Shown in pieces: positions 45,687 through 55,635 of a stretch of 64,000 bases of DNA. Source of the stretch: CBDCUW01 sp963734865 (lineage in GTDB: Bacteria > Planctomycetota > Planctomycetia > Pirellulales > Pirellulaceae). Both the position numbers and the translations under genes were made by a program. Under the pieces are notes generated by a model. That model searched no databases. It was not told where the DNA came from and saw only the letters and a list, made by a program, of their open reading frames with translations. The stretch lies in contig CAVTIV010000004.1 of NCBI GenBank assembly GCA_963734865.1, positions 186,001 through 250,000 on the forward strand, read 5' to 3'. Every line of letters begins with the position of its first letter. Within the stretch, counting starts at the first letter, position 1.

Positions 45687-48600
45687 TCACTTCGCCTCGA
45701 TCACCCACACCACTGATTGTTTGTCATCAGCTAGTCGTTTGTCGAACAGTTTCAGCGGCGGTTCGCTGGCCACATAGACACCCTGTCCGGCGACCGATGG
45801 ACGATCGTCAATTTGCATCCGGGGTATCCGGTATTCGGTCTTGTTCGTGGTATCCGAAGCGTCCAGCATCACGACGAGCTTTGAATTCGACTCGCTCTGT
45901 CCTGCGGGATCGACTTGCAATTGAAAGCTGTGTTGACCGCCGGCCAGGGTGTGTTCTTCAAACGTGCGTGTGGTATTTCCATCGCGGTCACGGATGATCA
46001 ACCGCGCCGTGTACGTTCCCGAATGGGGAATCGTTACGGTCCATTGATGCCAATTTTGAAAGTCGCGTCGGCCACCAGCAGCGACGATTGTCTTTGTCGT
46101 TGCCTCGATGGCCTGGAATTCGGACGACTCATTCGTGAGCACCCGATACAAGGAACGGTTGCCGAACATCTGCGTTGAAGGACCGAAAAACTTCTTCTGC
46201 TGCCGGTCCCACAGAATACGACGCGGTACCGTGGCACCGTCGGCAGTGACGCCGGGCAGTGTGTGGTCAATGTCTTGTCCGTTGAATTCATAACCCAAAA
46301 AGCCAAACTCGGCGATCGGCTTGCTGTCGCCATTGATGCCGCTCCATGAGTTGGAGTTGGCGTAGTGATACACCGTCAATGCCGGTTTTGTTTCAGCACC
46401 GATTCGATACCAGCGGCTGTAGTATTCGTATGGCGGATGCGACTCGAACGCGGATGTTCGCAGGAAGTGATCGCCGGTGGATCCCAGATTTGTGATCATG
46501 ATGTTTTCGTTGGAGCCTGAGGCCGATGTGCCGCCGCCGAGCATCGTGATCAGGTTTCCGGCGTCATCAAAAACGAACGCCGCTTCGGGCGGAAAGCCGC
46601 CGCGTGGTTTGTCCGACCAGGTCGCTCCGTTGGGGCGGACGCTGGCCAGCGCCACGATCCGCGTGCCGGCAATGGACTCAATTCGTACCACTGCCCGATG
46701 ATCGTTGTTGGTAATTCTGCTTCGATCTGGCTGCAGTTCCAGCGGTTCGGCGGCGTCGAACCCGTTCTTGGTCAACAACCGCCGCAGCCCCAAGACGGTT
46801 GGTTTGGTTACGACCTGATCCAGCATTGCGGGCAGCGAAAGATCGGCGTCTACGTTCAGATCGCTGTAGCTCGCCTGGGCTGCACGCAGGGCGTTTTTCT
46901 CACGCGGTTTTTTGGCCGGAACGATCTTGATGACTCGACCGTCCCGGTTGGCCGGCACGGTGACGTAGCTCCGACAATAGACATCCTTTTCGGGTTGCCC
47001 CTCGACGAACAAACGCAGCGAACGAACCGGCTTTCCGTCCAATGTCGATGGATAAGAGATCAACAAGCGACCATTCGGATCGGTCTTGCCTTGGCTGACC
47101 GGGCCGAGACGTTGGACGGACCATTGATTCCAGTCGTCGTCATTCTCACTCGTGGTAATATCGGTGAGCGTCAATTCGGTATCGGCAAGTGGACGTCCGT
47201 CGTGGTAGACAACCATCAATTCGCGATCGTCGCGTGGGACATCGCGTTCCATCGTGATCGTTCGCCTGGCCGTTTCGCCGTCCTTCAATTGGATCAATGC
47301 GTATCGTCCCGGGTCGATCGCAGGCGAAGTTGGGTAGGCAGCCATCACGTATCCATCGGCTTTGATTTCGTAAGAGTCTTTTCGCGAAGGGATGTTGCGA
47401 AAGCGGGCGATGCCAGCAGCATCCGTTTTGACGCTCAAGAAAGAGTTTTGGATAAACTCGCGCGGTGAGTGTGCGACGAGTCCGACCAGCATATTCAGTG
47501 CGTTGACATTCGGATGGACCATCGCTGCGGTTGACATTTCCGTACCAGGGATGAACAGTTCGCCACCGAGGAAGTAACCGTTGGGATTCATCGAGCCGAC
47601 CGCTCCGGCAATCGGCTCGCCCGCCGGATTGATCACCTGGACATCCAGGCTGGCCGTCGGTCGACATGACAGCGTGACTTCGACGTGTTCGCGATCCAGT
47701 CGCACCAGTTGCGGCAGAATGTCGGGCCGGCCCAGTGCCGCGTTGATCACATTCACATCACCGGCATCGTAGCGATCGAAATAGTCTCTTAACTCCTGTT
47801 CCGTCGGGTTCTTGGTCTGGAATCCTTCCCCCAGAGCAAACAATTGCGCGTGACCTCCTGGCGGCAGCGAGACAAAGACGAACGTTCCATCCGGCTTGAT
47901 CGCTACGGTGTCCTGCCACTGCAAGCCGCGCGGCGAGATTCGATGATCCTCGCCCTGGTTGATCATCAGTTCGACGAAACCATTCTTGACCGGCCGCGGA
48001 ACGCTGTCGTCGAGACGCCCTTCCAATAGCACACCCGGCGCCATCCCCAGTTGCATCACTCCGTTTTCGTCGATCAGACGTTCGCTGGCCACATCCACCA
48101 AGCCGCTAAACAGCAGCGGTTGGCCAGGCAGGCTGGCGACGACTTGCATCCAGCGGCGATTCAAGCTGACGACCGGTGACACGTGCGTGCCGTCGCCCTG
48201 CCTGACGAATTCACGACCAAGGATCCGCGAACCCTGCAGAATCGGGAACGCATCCTCCAGGACGCTGCCGTCCTCGTCGACGGCGCGGACCGTGATCACC
48301 CTGCCCCGTTGAAGCTGGATCTCCGCCGTGCCTTCGGTATTGAAATCCTTCTGTTGCCTGGCAAATCCCGCCGCCGTCGTTGTCAGGCCGACTTTCGCGG
48401 TCCCCTTGGGAATCTTGACCGTCGCGATCCCGCTTTCGTTTGTCGAGCAACCCGTGACCATCGGCAGCGATGCGGTCACGCCCATCTTGTCGGTGATCGT
48501 GCCCAGCATCACTTCGGCGTGCTTGATCGGTTGGTCGGCGGCATCCACCACACGGAGTTCGAAGTCTACCGACTGGGAAAGATCGACCCCCAAAGGCTGA

Positions 48601-49987
48601 TCACCCCAGACGATGGGACGAAAGGTTGGCTGCTGGACAACGGTGTCGGGCGCCGCTTCGGTTTTCGAATCCTCGGCGCCCCCATCCCGTGCAGGCGACG
48701 CGGCGCTGCCCGAATCTTTCTTGGCCGCCGAATCCTGGATCACTGGACCCTCGACCACTGGACCCTGGATCACCTGGGCCGCACCGCTGGCCCGACGCGT
48801 GGGGGCCACGGTGGCCACCAAAAAACAAAACACAACTGCCAAGCCGACGCAAACCGCCAGCAGGCGTTTCGTCAACGGTTTGGCGACTCGATTCTGCTGC
48901 AGCCAACGCAATCGACGAATCATCAGCGACCGTTGGGCCATCGCCAAAGTGGCCATCATGTCAACAGGCTGCTCGTTGAATTCGAGTGCCCATTTGGCAA
49001 GCTGCTTGCGATAGGCATCGGCATCACGCCCGATTCGGGATGCCGATTGATCGCAGCGGTGTTCACAGCAAAGCCGATGTGATTGAACCAACAACAAGAC
49101 CAGCGGGTGAAACCACCACAGGGCGTGTGAGAATTGGGCGACTGCGTCCCACAAAGCATCGCGCCCGCGAGCATGCGATAATTCGTGCGCCAGTACCATT
49201 CGTTGCTGGGATGGCGGTTGCGATTCCAGCCATCCTGTTGGCAACAATACCACCGGCCGCCACCATCCGGCGGTGCAGGGGCCAGCCACCGCGTCCGAGC
49301 TACGGATCTCAAACGCGGGCAGCGGGCCAAGTGTTTCGGCGATCGCGTCGAAGTGCCGAACTGTCAAAGATTCACAAACAGACGACTTGCGAATGCAGTT
49401 CCATGTTCGTCCGGCCCGGCGGAAAATCCGAGCCGACAGGAACATCGCGACGGCTGCCCAGAGGCCCAGTAAAATGGTCACCGCCGATCGGATCGGTTCA
49501 CGTTGGGATCGGCTTTTGGTTGCCCGGTGGTGTCCGGCCTCGGTCGCCGCCTCCGTACGACCGCCGACACCTGCTGCTGCCGCGATGGGCAGGTCCACCA
49601 TTGCCGTCGATTCCTTCCAACCGCCGGGTTGCTGGACGGCGTTCCACGAATCGCTCGTCGGTTCGACGACATCCCTTGGCATGATCACGGCCGAATCATC
49701 GTCATCCGGTCGCTGCGGATCATCGATCGTGGCGTCCTGTGGCAAGGCGAACGTTGGCTGTTGGGGTGATTTCTGTGCGGGAGGCAGAACCGCGACCGGA
49801 ATGCTGGGTCCGATGATGATCAACGGTGTCGCGATCCAGGTCGCGAGGATCATCGTTCGGGTCACCACAATGGCGAGACTGGGGGCGAGGATCGGAGCCA
49901 CAGTGCCGCCATCAAACCGATCGCCAAGATCACGGAAATTCTGCCCAGGATCCCCAGCCAATTCTGATTGATCAGCGAATCAAACAT
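45687..49987 (-). CDS. BlaR1/MecR1-type M56 metalloprotease with long periplasmic carboxypeptidase-regulatory-like region, frameshifted near the N-terminus
   Basis: The start is MFDSLINQNWLGILGRISVI at 49987, overlapping the stop of the repressor gene. This frame ends after AALWLRSSPPVSPLW, while the adjoining frame carries on with SLAIVVTRTMILATWIATPL. One missing C in the CCCCC run near 49892 joins them to about 1,433 residues. Then come M56 membrane helices, the zinc-protease motif VLAHELSHARGRDA (about residue 270), a helix ending the protease at about 390, and over 1,000 residues of beta-sandwich repeats of the carboxypeptidase-regulatory type (VDAADQPIKHAEVMLG, VINPAGEPIAGAV). As in BlaR1/BlaI, signal sensed outside may activate the protease to inactivate the repressor. 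The huge tail replaces the penicillin-binding sensor. Confidence 0.85.
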
Positions 49988-50348
49988 CGGCTTGCTCCTG
50001 TGAATCGTCGGCGATTTCGCGAAGACTGAGGATTTCGTCGGGTGACAACTTTTCACTGCTGACCAGTTCCATCAGCAACTTTCCGGTCGACCCATCGGTG
50101 AATACTTCGGCGATCCGACCGACCATCCGCTTCAATAGCGTTTCGCGGCGAACACGGGGCGCATAGATAAACGCTTTCCCCTGCTTGCGACGGCGAAGCA
50201 AACCGTCGTCGACCATCGCCACCAAGACGCTTCGTAGTGTCCCGTTGTCGATTTCCCAGCCGAACGCCGATTGGATATCGGCCGGCTTTTGCGGCGATTT
50301 GCTCCATAGCAAACGAAGCACTTCCAGTTCGTTTTCGTTCAATTGCAT
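49980..50348 (-). CDS. BlaI/MecI-family transcriptional repressor
   Basis: From MQLNENELEVLRLLWSKSPQ the protein is 122 residues: a winged helix-turn-helix (ADIQSAFGWEIDNGTLRSVLVAMVDDGLLRR) and a dimerisation helix pair (LLKRMVGRIAEVFTDGSTGK, LSPDEILSLREIA). The ATG at 50348 is chosen because family members start with an MxLT/N-x-x-E phrase. The stop overlaps the M56 start by 8 bp, so the pair is translationally coupled. Two dyads 98-155 bp upstream are probable operators, giving autoregulation. Confidence 0.92.
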   Translation of the reverse strand: MQLNENELEVLRLLWSKSPQKPADIQSAFGWEIDNGTLRSVLVAMVDDGLLRRRKQGKAFIYAPRVRRETLLKRMVGRIAEVFTDGSTGKLLMELVSSEKLSPDEILSLREIADDSQEQADV

Positions 50349-50445
50349 GTTCACACTCGGCAGCGTGTTGTTCTTTCGGTTGGCCGGCAACAACGAGCGA
50401 CAGCGACGCCGTTGTGGCAGTTCGAAGGCTTCCGGCCGTGGCAAA

Positions 50446-50462
50446 CTGTGAGTGTTTCACAC
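50446..50462. promoter_or_regulatory. candidate BlaI-type operator, proximal
   Basis: TGTGA-GTGTT-TCACA (50447-50461) is a perfect 5-bp-arm dyad, about 98 bp upstream of the repressor start. Its centre is 41 bp, about four helical turns, from the centre of the second dyad, which has the same arms and spacer length. Confidence 0.65.
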
Positions 50463-50486
50463 TTTGGGCGTCGAGTCAATCGAAAA

Positions 50487-50503
50487 CTGTGAGGGAATCA
50501 CAG
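50487..50503. promoter_or_regulatory. candidate BlaI-type operator, distal
   Basis: CTGTGA-GGGAA-TCACAG is a perfect 6-bp-arm dyad with a 5-base spacer. It shares TGTGA-N5-TCACA with the proximal site. It lies in the spacer between the repressor gene and the end of the DUF2752 gene at 50581, both leftward. Confidence 0.7.
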
Positions 50504-50580
50504 ATGAAAGCGGGTTGATTCCGCGGCGGGGCGAGCGGAATGACTGAATTGTTGGATCGGCGTGCGCTGGCAACAGCCGA

Positions 50581-51018
50581 TCACAGCGAAGCGTCTGGCA
50601 GTTCCGCCTGTGGCGGCGGGGCGAGCCAGCTTTGTGTCGGTGACGGGACATTGCGTCCAATGAAATAAAGCGTCACGACGATGAACAGCGTCCATGACAA
50701 GCGCGCCGCGGCGACTCCCGTGGTTTTTTCTCGCCGCCGCGCCCGAAAAATCAGCAGCGCCATGATCGGACCGCCGATGATCAGCAGTGAATTGAAGCGG
50801 ATTGCATCCAGTAATCGTCCGTGTGCAAGTGAATGCAGTGCACGCGTCGTCCCGCAACCCGGACAGTGGAATCCTGTCCAGGTGTGAAAGGCACACTTGG
50901 GGTACCAAGACTGGCCGGTCGGTTCAAACCTCCACAGGATCAGTCCCCCGCCGACACAGAGCAAGACGCCGATCAACGCCAGGGTGTTTCGGCTCGGCGT
51001 TGTTGGGGGACCATTCAT
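50581..51018 (-). CDS. DUF2752 membrane protein
   Basis: A 145-residue protein with the DUF2752 signature: a first helix (TLALIGVLLCVGGGLILW), PKCAFHTWTGFHCPGCGTTRAL, HGRLLDAIRFNSLLI, then two more membrane helices. The conserved cysteines (PxC...CPGCG) are present. Function unknown; the family is common in Bacteroidetes and Planctomycetes. The next gene upstream, a CD225-like protein, ends 24 bp away and is on the same strand. Confidence 0.88.
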   Translation of the reverse strand: MNGPPTTPSRNTLALIGVLLCVGGGLILWRFEPTGQSWYPKCAFHTWTGFHCPGCGTTRALHSLAHGRLLDAIRFNSLLIIGGPIMALLIFRARRREKTTGVAAARLSWTLFIVVTLYFIGRNVPSPTQSWLAPPPQAELPDASL

Positions 51019-51042
51019 CGGCGGCGGCGATGGTTTGTCACT

Positions 51043-51447
51043 TTAGAATCCGCCTCCGCCAGGGCCGGCATTGGCGGCTCCGACAATCGCCACGACCTGG
51101 ATCACGCCGACGACAATGTTCAAAAGCAGTCCGACACCAAAACCGACCAGGGTCCAGGTCTTCGCATTTTTGGCCGCCGAGATTGCGCCAAATTGGTCAC
51201 CCGAATTCCACTTCGAGTCAACTTGGGCTGCGTAAACGATTCCCACGATTCCGCACGGCAGGCAGCAGCAGAGCGTGACCAGAATCGCATACACCAGGTA
51301 GTTTTCTGGCTTGCCAGCGCCTGCCATCGGCACCTGCGGTTGGCCGCCAGCTGCCGCGGCCTGATAGGGATTGGAGAGTTCGGCTCCGCACGCCGTGCAA
51401 GTTGGAGCACCGTCTGCGTTTTGCGTACCACAGTTGCGACAGAACAT
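51043..51447 (-). CDS. zinc-ribbon plus CD225/dispanin-like membrane protein
   Basis: From MFCRNCGTQNADGAPTCTAC the 134-residue protein has a two-CxxC zinc ribbon, a Pro/Gly linker and two membrane helices with the CD225 pattern (YLVYAILVTLCCCLPCGIVG, IVYAAQVDSKWNSGD, AKTWTLVGFGVGLLLNIVVG). The start at 51447 has AGAGGA 8 bases upstream; an ATG three codons earlier is possible. Function in bacteria is unknown. It forms a leftward set with a second zinc-ribbon membrane protein upstream. Confidence 0.85.
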   Translation of the reverse strand: MFCRNCGTQNADGAPTCTACGAELSNPYQAAAAGGQPQVPMAGAGKPENYLVYAILVTLCCCLPCGIVGIVYAAQVDSKWNSGDQFGAISAAKNAKTWTLVGFGVGLLLNIVVGVIQVVAIVGAANAGPGGGGF

Positions 51448-51538
51448 AGAGAACATCCTCTGCTTTTCGTTGGGCGGTGCTCGCTCACGATTGGAGCGGC
51501 GTTCGGACAAAACTGGAAAACAGGAAACTTTGCAGCGA

Positions 51539-51904
51539 TCACGACCTTGTCAAAGCCGCCGTCACGCCAAGGAGGATAAAGCCCACGAGAAACAGCGTAA
51601 AGATGGCGCCGATGACCAGCCCAAAGATCGCCCGGCCGCGGCCGCCCTTCTCGGGGTGCATCTTGATGTCCCGTAAAGCGAGGATTCCAAACAGCAGCGC
51701 GAAGGGCGCGGGAAAGAAGATCACGCTAAACAGACCAAAGTACCCGGCCGCGATCGCATACCCCGATCGCCCGACCGGAAGCAGCAGACGCATCGCGGGA
51801 TCATTCTCGATCGAGCTTGAATACACCGGCATCTCACGCCAGCCGCAACTGGGACAAGCCACCGCCGCCTCGGGCATCTGTGATCCACAACTGGGACAAT
51901 ACAT
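51539..51904 (-). CDS. zinc-ribbon DUF4190-like membrane protein
   Basis: A 121-residue protein starting MYCPSCGSQMPEAAVACPSC, a zinc ribbon, followed by two membrane helices (AIAAGYFGLFSVIFFPAPFA, AIFGLVIGAIFTLFLVGFIL) with the intervening ALRDIKMHPEKGGRGRA that typifies DUF4190. Resembles the CD225-like neighbour in layout. Function unknown. Confidence 0.82.
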   Translation of the reverse strand: MYCPSCGSQMPEAAVACPSCGWREMPVYSSSIENDPAMRLLLPVGRSGYAIAAGYFGLFSVIFFPAPFALLFGILALRDIKMHPEKGGRGRAIFGLVIGAIFTLFLVGFILLGVTAALTRS

Positions 51905-51958
51905 CAATGACCTACTGGAAAACGGAGAGCCGCGTGACTTGTTGTTGCAATCACGAGA

Positions 51959-52498
51959 CTATAAGTCAGTGAAGTTGGCGTTGCCACTCGGGTGCCGACC
52001 GATTTCCTGGCCGTCAAGCGACTTCTGCAGAAACAGCGTATCGACGTCGGGATGATAGGGCGTCCTCGTGAAGCCGCGCTTTTCGTAGGCGCGATGCGCC
52101 GAGGCATTGTTCTGCAGTACCTCCAGGGTGATCCGACAGCAATCGCTTTCCCTCGCGATTGCCTCGACTTCGGCCAGCAGCCGTCCGGCAACGCCCTGTC
52201 CCCTCGCGTGTTCGGTGACGACCACGTCGTGCACATTGATCAGTCGCCGGCCTGTGAAGGTCGAAAGCCCGAAAAAACCATTGATCAGACCAACCGCTCG
52301 GCCATCGCAACGTGCCAACAGGCTGAATGCGGTCGGAAAATCCGCGAGCAATCGCGGCAATTGATCAAACATGTCGGGCGAAACCGGTCCGTCCACGCCG
52401 GTTTCGTGCTCGGCATATTCCAGCAACAGCCGACAAAGGTCATTACAGTGTTGTGGATTGCTGTAATCCACGCGCACGATGTTTATGTTGGGAGGCAT
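51959..52498 (-). CDS. GNAT-family N-acetyltransferase
   Basis: From MPPNINIVRVDYSNPQHCND the enzyme has 179 residues. GNAT motifs are clear: strands GLINGFFGLSTFTGRRLINV and HDVVVTEHARGQGVAGRLLA (acetyl-CoA pyrophosphate loop R/Q-x-x-G-x-A/G), followed by CRITLEVLQNNASAHRAYEK and RGFTRTPYH. Acceptor substrate unknown. The ATG at 52498 has GGAGG-like sequence upstream in leftward reading. Divergent from the rhomboid gene, with a 153-bp spacer. Confidence 0.92.
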   Translation of the reverse strand: MPPNINIVRVDYSNPQHCNDLCRLLLEYAEHETGVDGPVSPDMFDQLPRLLADFPTAFSLLARCDGRAVGLINGFFGLSTFTGRRLINVHDVVVTEHARGQGVAGRLLAEVEAIARESDCCRITLEVLQNNASAHRAYEKRGFTRTPYHPDVDTLFLQKSLDGQEIGRHPSGNANFTDL

Positions 52499-52651
52499 GA
52501 TTCTGAAGGGCTCGCTGGTCAATCTGCGGATCGGTTCCGGAAAAACGGTCTGAGGCCGGATCGGCGGGTCGTCGATCGATGTGATGTTGGAATGACTCTT
52601 AGCCCAGGGTAGCAAAATCCGAGATAGCGAGATGCGAGATTCTGTGCAGCG

Positions 52652-54031
52652 ATGATCATTGCGCCTTACAACACCGACGCGCCGATCTATCATCTGCCGA
52701 TTGCGACGGTCGTGATCATCGTGATCAACGTCGTGATGTTCGGCTTGACCACGCTGCAGTTGATGCTGGGTAACGTGGAACAGGAGTCGATCGAATGGCT
52801 GATGCTGCAGTTCGGCACGATCAATCCGCTGCAGTGGATCACCGGCGCATTCATGCACGGTGATCCGATGCATTTGATCGGCAACATGATTTTTTTGTGG
52901 GCATTTGGCTTGGTGGTCGAAGGAAAAATCGGCAGCCTGCAGTTCGCATTGCTTTACCTGATCATCACCTTGGTCGATGGGGCATTTGTACAGTTGCCAA
53001 TGTTCTTGCTGGGTAGTGATGAAATGGCGCTCGGTGCCTCGGGTGTCATCTTTGCGTTGATGGTGATCGCCGTCATCTGGGCGCCCGAAAACGAAATGGA
53101 TTGTTTCTATTGGTTCTTCATGCTTGCCGGTACGTTTGAGGTGCGGATCGTGAAGCTCGGTGGCGTGTTCATCTTCCTGCAGATCGTCTTTCTGTGGCTA
53201 GGCGGATTTTCCATGTCATCGGAAATGTTGCACCTCGTCGGGGTGATGATCGGTGCCCCGATTGGCTTCTTCATGTTGCGGCGGGACATGGTCGATTGTG
53301 AAGGCTGGGACCTGGTTTCCCGCAACGAGTTCTTGCAGCAATATGACCTGCTGTGCACCGAGAACCAACGCCGACGTCTGAAGCAGAAGCAGCAGTCGAT
53401 TGAGGATCCCGTGACCGCCGCTCTGGGTTACACGCAGCCGATTCCGATCAAAGCGTCCGCACCGACTTTTCCCCAAGCGGCGAGACCGGATGAGTCGTTG
53501 CCCGAACCGGCTCCCCACGCATCGAAGGTCAAAGGCGGCTTGTCAAGGTTGCAAGGTTTGTTCGATCCCGAGCGGGTCAGACAGCAACGCAAGCAAGCGG
53601 GATCGCAGCAATCGGCGGCCGTCTCGCATCCCGACTTCAACCGCCTGGCGTTTACCTTTCGGCAAGCCGTCGAGATTCACAGTTCGGTCACAGCCACGCA
53701 GACGTTTCAGCGAATGGATCACATGAAGCTCGCGATCGGGTTGAGTGAGAAAACGCTGCTTCGATACGTATCGCTGTTGGGCAGAGAAAAAAAGTGGATC
53801 GAGGCATTGCGGCCGCTGCAGATCATCGCATCCCAGCAGGGCGAACTGGCCAATGACGCCCGGTTGCGAATCGCCCAAATCCAACTCAGTGTATTGAAGG
53901 AGCCGGGACTGGCGCTGCAGACCTTGAACCAGATTGAGGTCGGGACGAATCCGGCCGACGACGCACAGCGCAAGCGGTTGGAGACCAAGACGCGGTTGGT
54001 CGCAGCTGCTAGACAGGCGATCGGGCAATAG
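52652..54031 (+). CDS. rhomboid-family intramembrane serine protease with long C-terminal extension
   Basis: Residues 15-215 form the rhomboid core: ATVVIIVINVVMFGL (TM1), FMHGDPMHLIGNMIFLWAFG with the conserved H-x-x-x-N, catalytic Ser130 in LGASGVIFALM and catalytic His194 in HLVGVMIGAPIGFFML. The enzyme cleaves substrates within the membrane. The remaining 245 residues are soluble: a linker, then helical repeats (TFQRMDHMKLAIGLSEKTLL ... LGREKKWIEALRPLQIIASQ) similar to TPR segments, likely for protein contacts. The start at 52652 is followed by the usual short cytosolic N-terminus. Confidence 0.9.
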   Translation: MIIAPYNTDAPIYHLPIATVVIIVINVVMFGLTTLQLMLGNVEQESIEWLMLQFGTINPLQWITGAFMHGDPMHLIGNMIFLWAFGLVVEGKIGSLQFALLYLIITLVDGAFVQLPMFLLGSDEMALGASGVIFALMVIAVIWAPENEMDCFYWFFMLAGTFEVRIVKLGGVFIFLQIVFLWLGGFSMSSEMLHLVGVMIGAPIGFFMLRRDMVDCEGWDLVSRNEFLQQYDLLCTENQRRRLKQKQQSIEDPVTAALGYTQPIPIKASAPTFPQAARPDESLPEPAPHASKVKGGLSRLQGLFDPERVRQQRKQAGSQQSAAVSHPDFNRLAFTFRQAVEIHSSVTATQTFQRMDHMKLAIGLSEKTLLRYVSLLGREKKWIEALRPLQIIASQQGELANDARLRIAQIQLSVLKEPGLALQTLNQIEVGTNPADDAQRKRLETKTRLVAAARQAIGQ

Positions 54032-54120
54032 ATCCCGATCGATTACCCGATTGCAGTATGATGGGGAGATCTTGTCCCGCTGCATTCCAATACTTTCCAA
54101 CCCATCGGCCGAGCGACCCC

Positions 54121-55401
54121 ATGCGACCATACCGTGCACTGCTTGTTCTCTTCATCTGTGCTGCCAGCACCGCTGCCTGCCACTCGCTGCACGCGCAGGG
54201 CTGGACGCGTTTTCGTGGTGAGGCGGCCTCGGGGATCGCCGGCCACGGCGTTCCCACGACATGGAGCGATACCGAGAACCTGGCTTGGAAGACGCGTCTT
54301 CCCGGAAAGGGTTCGAGCAGTCCCGTCGTGAAAGGCAACAAGATCTTTCTGACCGCTTATTCCGGGTATGGGCTGAGCGCGGAGGATCCGGGAGACAAAA
54401 GCGATTTGCGATTGCACGTACTCTGCCTGTCACTGCAAGACGGCAGCATCCTGTGGGACAAGCAGATCGATCCGGCAGCGGAAGAACAGGAGGCCGGGGT
54501 ACGAGTCGCCGATCATGGCTACGCATCACCGACACCTTGTGTGGATGATCAAAATGTCTACGCGGCGTTCGGTCCCTCGGGCGTTGTCGCTTTCACGCAG
54601 GCGGGCGAGTTCCTGTGGCGTCGGTCGGTAGGAACGAAAACGGCCGGTTTCGGTGCTGCGTCCAGCCCGATCCTGTTCGAGGATCTGGTGATCATCAACG
54701 CATCAATCGAAGACGGTGCGGTTTATGGAATGGATAAAGCGAGTGGTGAAGTTCGCTGGCGGAGCGAAGCAATCGAACGGGCCTGGACGACGCCAACGCT
54801 GGTGACGCTGCACGATGGCGCGACGGAATTGGTGTTGAACCAAAAGGGTGCGATCCTTGGACTTGATCCCCGTACCGGCAACCGACTCTGGTCCTGTGAA
54901 GCGATCCAGGATTATGTCGTGCCCTGCGTGGTTGCCGATGGCGAAACTCTCTATTGCAGCGGCGGTCGTTCGAACATGACCTTTGTCGTCACAGCGGGGG
55001 GTCGAGGCGATGTTACCGATACGCATTTGGTGTGGGACGTTCCGCGTGGTGCCAATGTCACCAGCCCGTTGTTGCACAACGGCTACCTTTATTGGTCACA
55101 TGACAAATCGATCGCCTTGTGCCTGCGGGCGAGTGACGGCGAAGAAATGTTTCGCGAGCGCATGCCGACTCGAAGCCGTGTTTACGCGTCAATCGTCAGC
55201 GATGGCGAAAAGCTGTTCTTGACGACACGAGATGCCGGTGTGTTGGTGATCGCCGCGGAACCGACCTATCGTGAAATTGCGATCAATAAGCTGGGATCCG
55301 AGGACGAGCGATTCAATGCCACGCCGGCCATCGTTGACGACCAACTGCTGATTCGTTCGGACCAATACCTGTATTGCGTCCGCAGCCGCAAACAGATCTA
55401 G
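54121..55401 (+). CDS. exported PQQ-like beta-propeller repeat protein
   Basis: A 426-residue secreted protein with signal peptide MRPYRALLVLFICAASTAAC (ending ...HSLHAQG), then W-FRG and a series of PQQ-like blades (NLAWKTRLPGKGSSSPVVKG, VYGMDKASGEVRWRSEA, AILGLDPRTGNRLWSCEA, IALCLRASDGEEMFRERM). It is like BamB and planctomycete PQQ-repeat proteins; no PQQ dehydrogenase catalytic signature is seen, so it may be structural. First of a rightward run of exported genes. Start set at the signal peptide, 21 codons into the open frame. Confidence 0.85.
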   Translation: MRPYRALLVLFICAASTAACHSLHAQGWTRFRGEAASGIAGHGVPTTWSDTENLAWKTRLPGKGSSSPVVKGNKIFLTAYSGYGLSAEDPGDKSDLRLHVLCLSLQDGSILWDKQIDPAAEEQEAGVRVADHGYASPTPCVDDQNVYAAFGPSGVVAFTQAGEFLWRRSVGTKTAGFGAASSPILFEDLVIINASIEDGAVYGMDKASGEVRWRSEAIERAWTTPTLVTLHDGATELVLNQKGAILGLDPRTGNRLWSCEAIQDYVVPCVVADGETLYCSGGRSNMTFVVTAGGRGDVTDTHLVWDVPRGANVTSPLLHNGYLYWSHDKSIALCLRASDGEEMFRERMPTRSRVYASIVSDGEKLFLTTRDAGVLVIAAEPTYREIAINKLGSEDERFNATPAIVDDQLLIRSDQYLYCVRSRKQI

Positions 55402-55635
55402 CGTCAGATCTAGCGTATACTCGCTGTTCACGGTCTTTTCCCACTCAAGCCGTCGCGGGGCGATACACCACGTCTCAATCGCCGGTTTTTTGAGGTATCC
55501 TGGAGGGCCGGTGACCGATGCCCGCCGGCGAGTCAAAAGCCGAGGCGTCCGTTGTCCCCCCGCTTTCCCCCCTCGGTTGAAGTTTCCGAACCGTTTTGTC
55601 CCCCGTTTATCGCTCCCCGAGAGTCACTCATTCCG

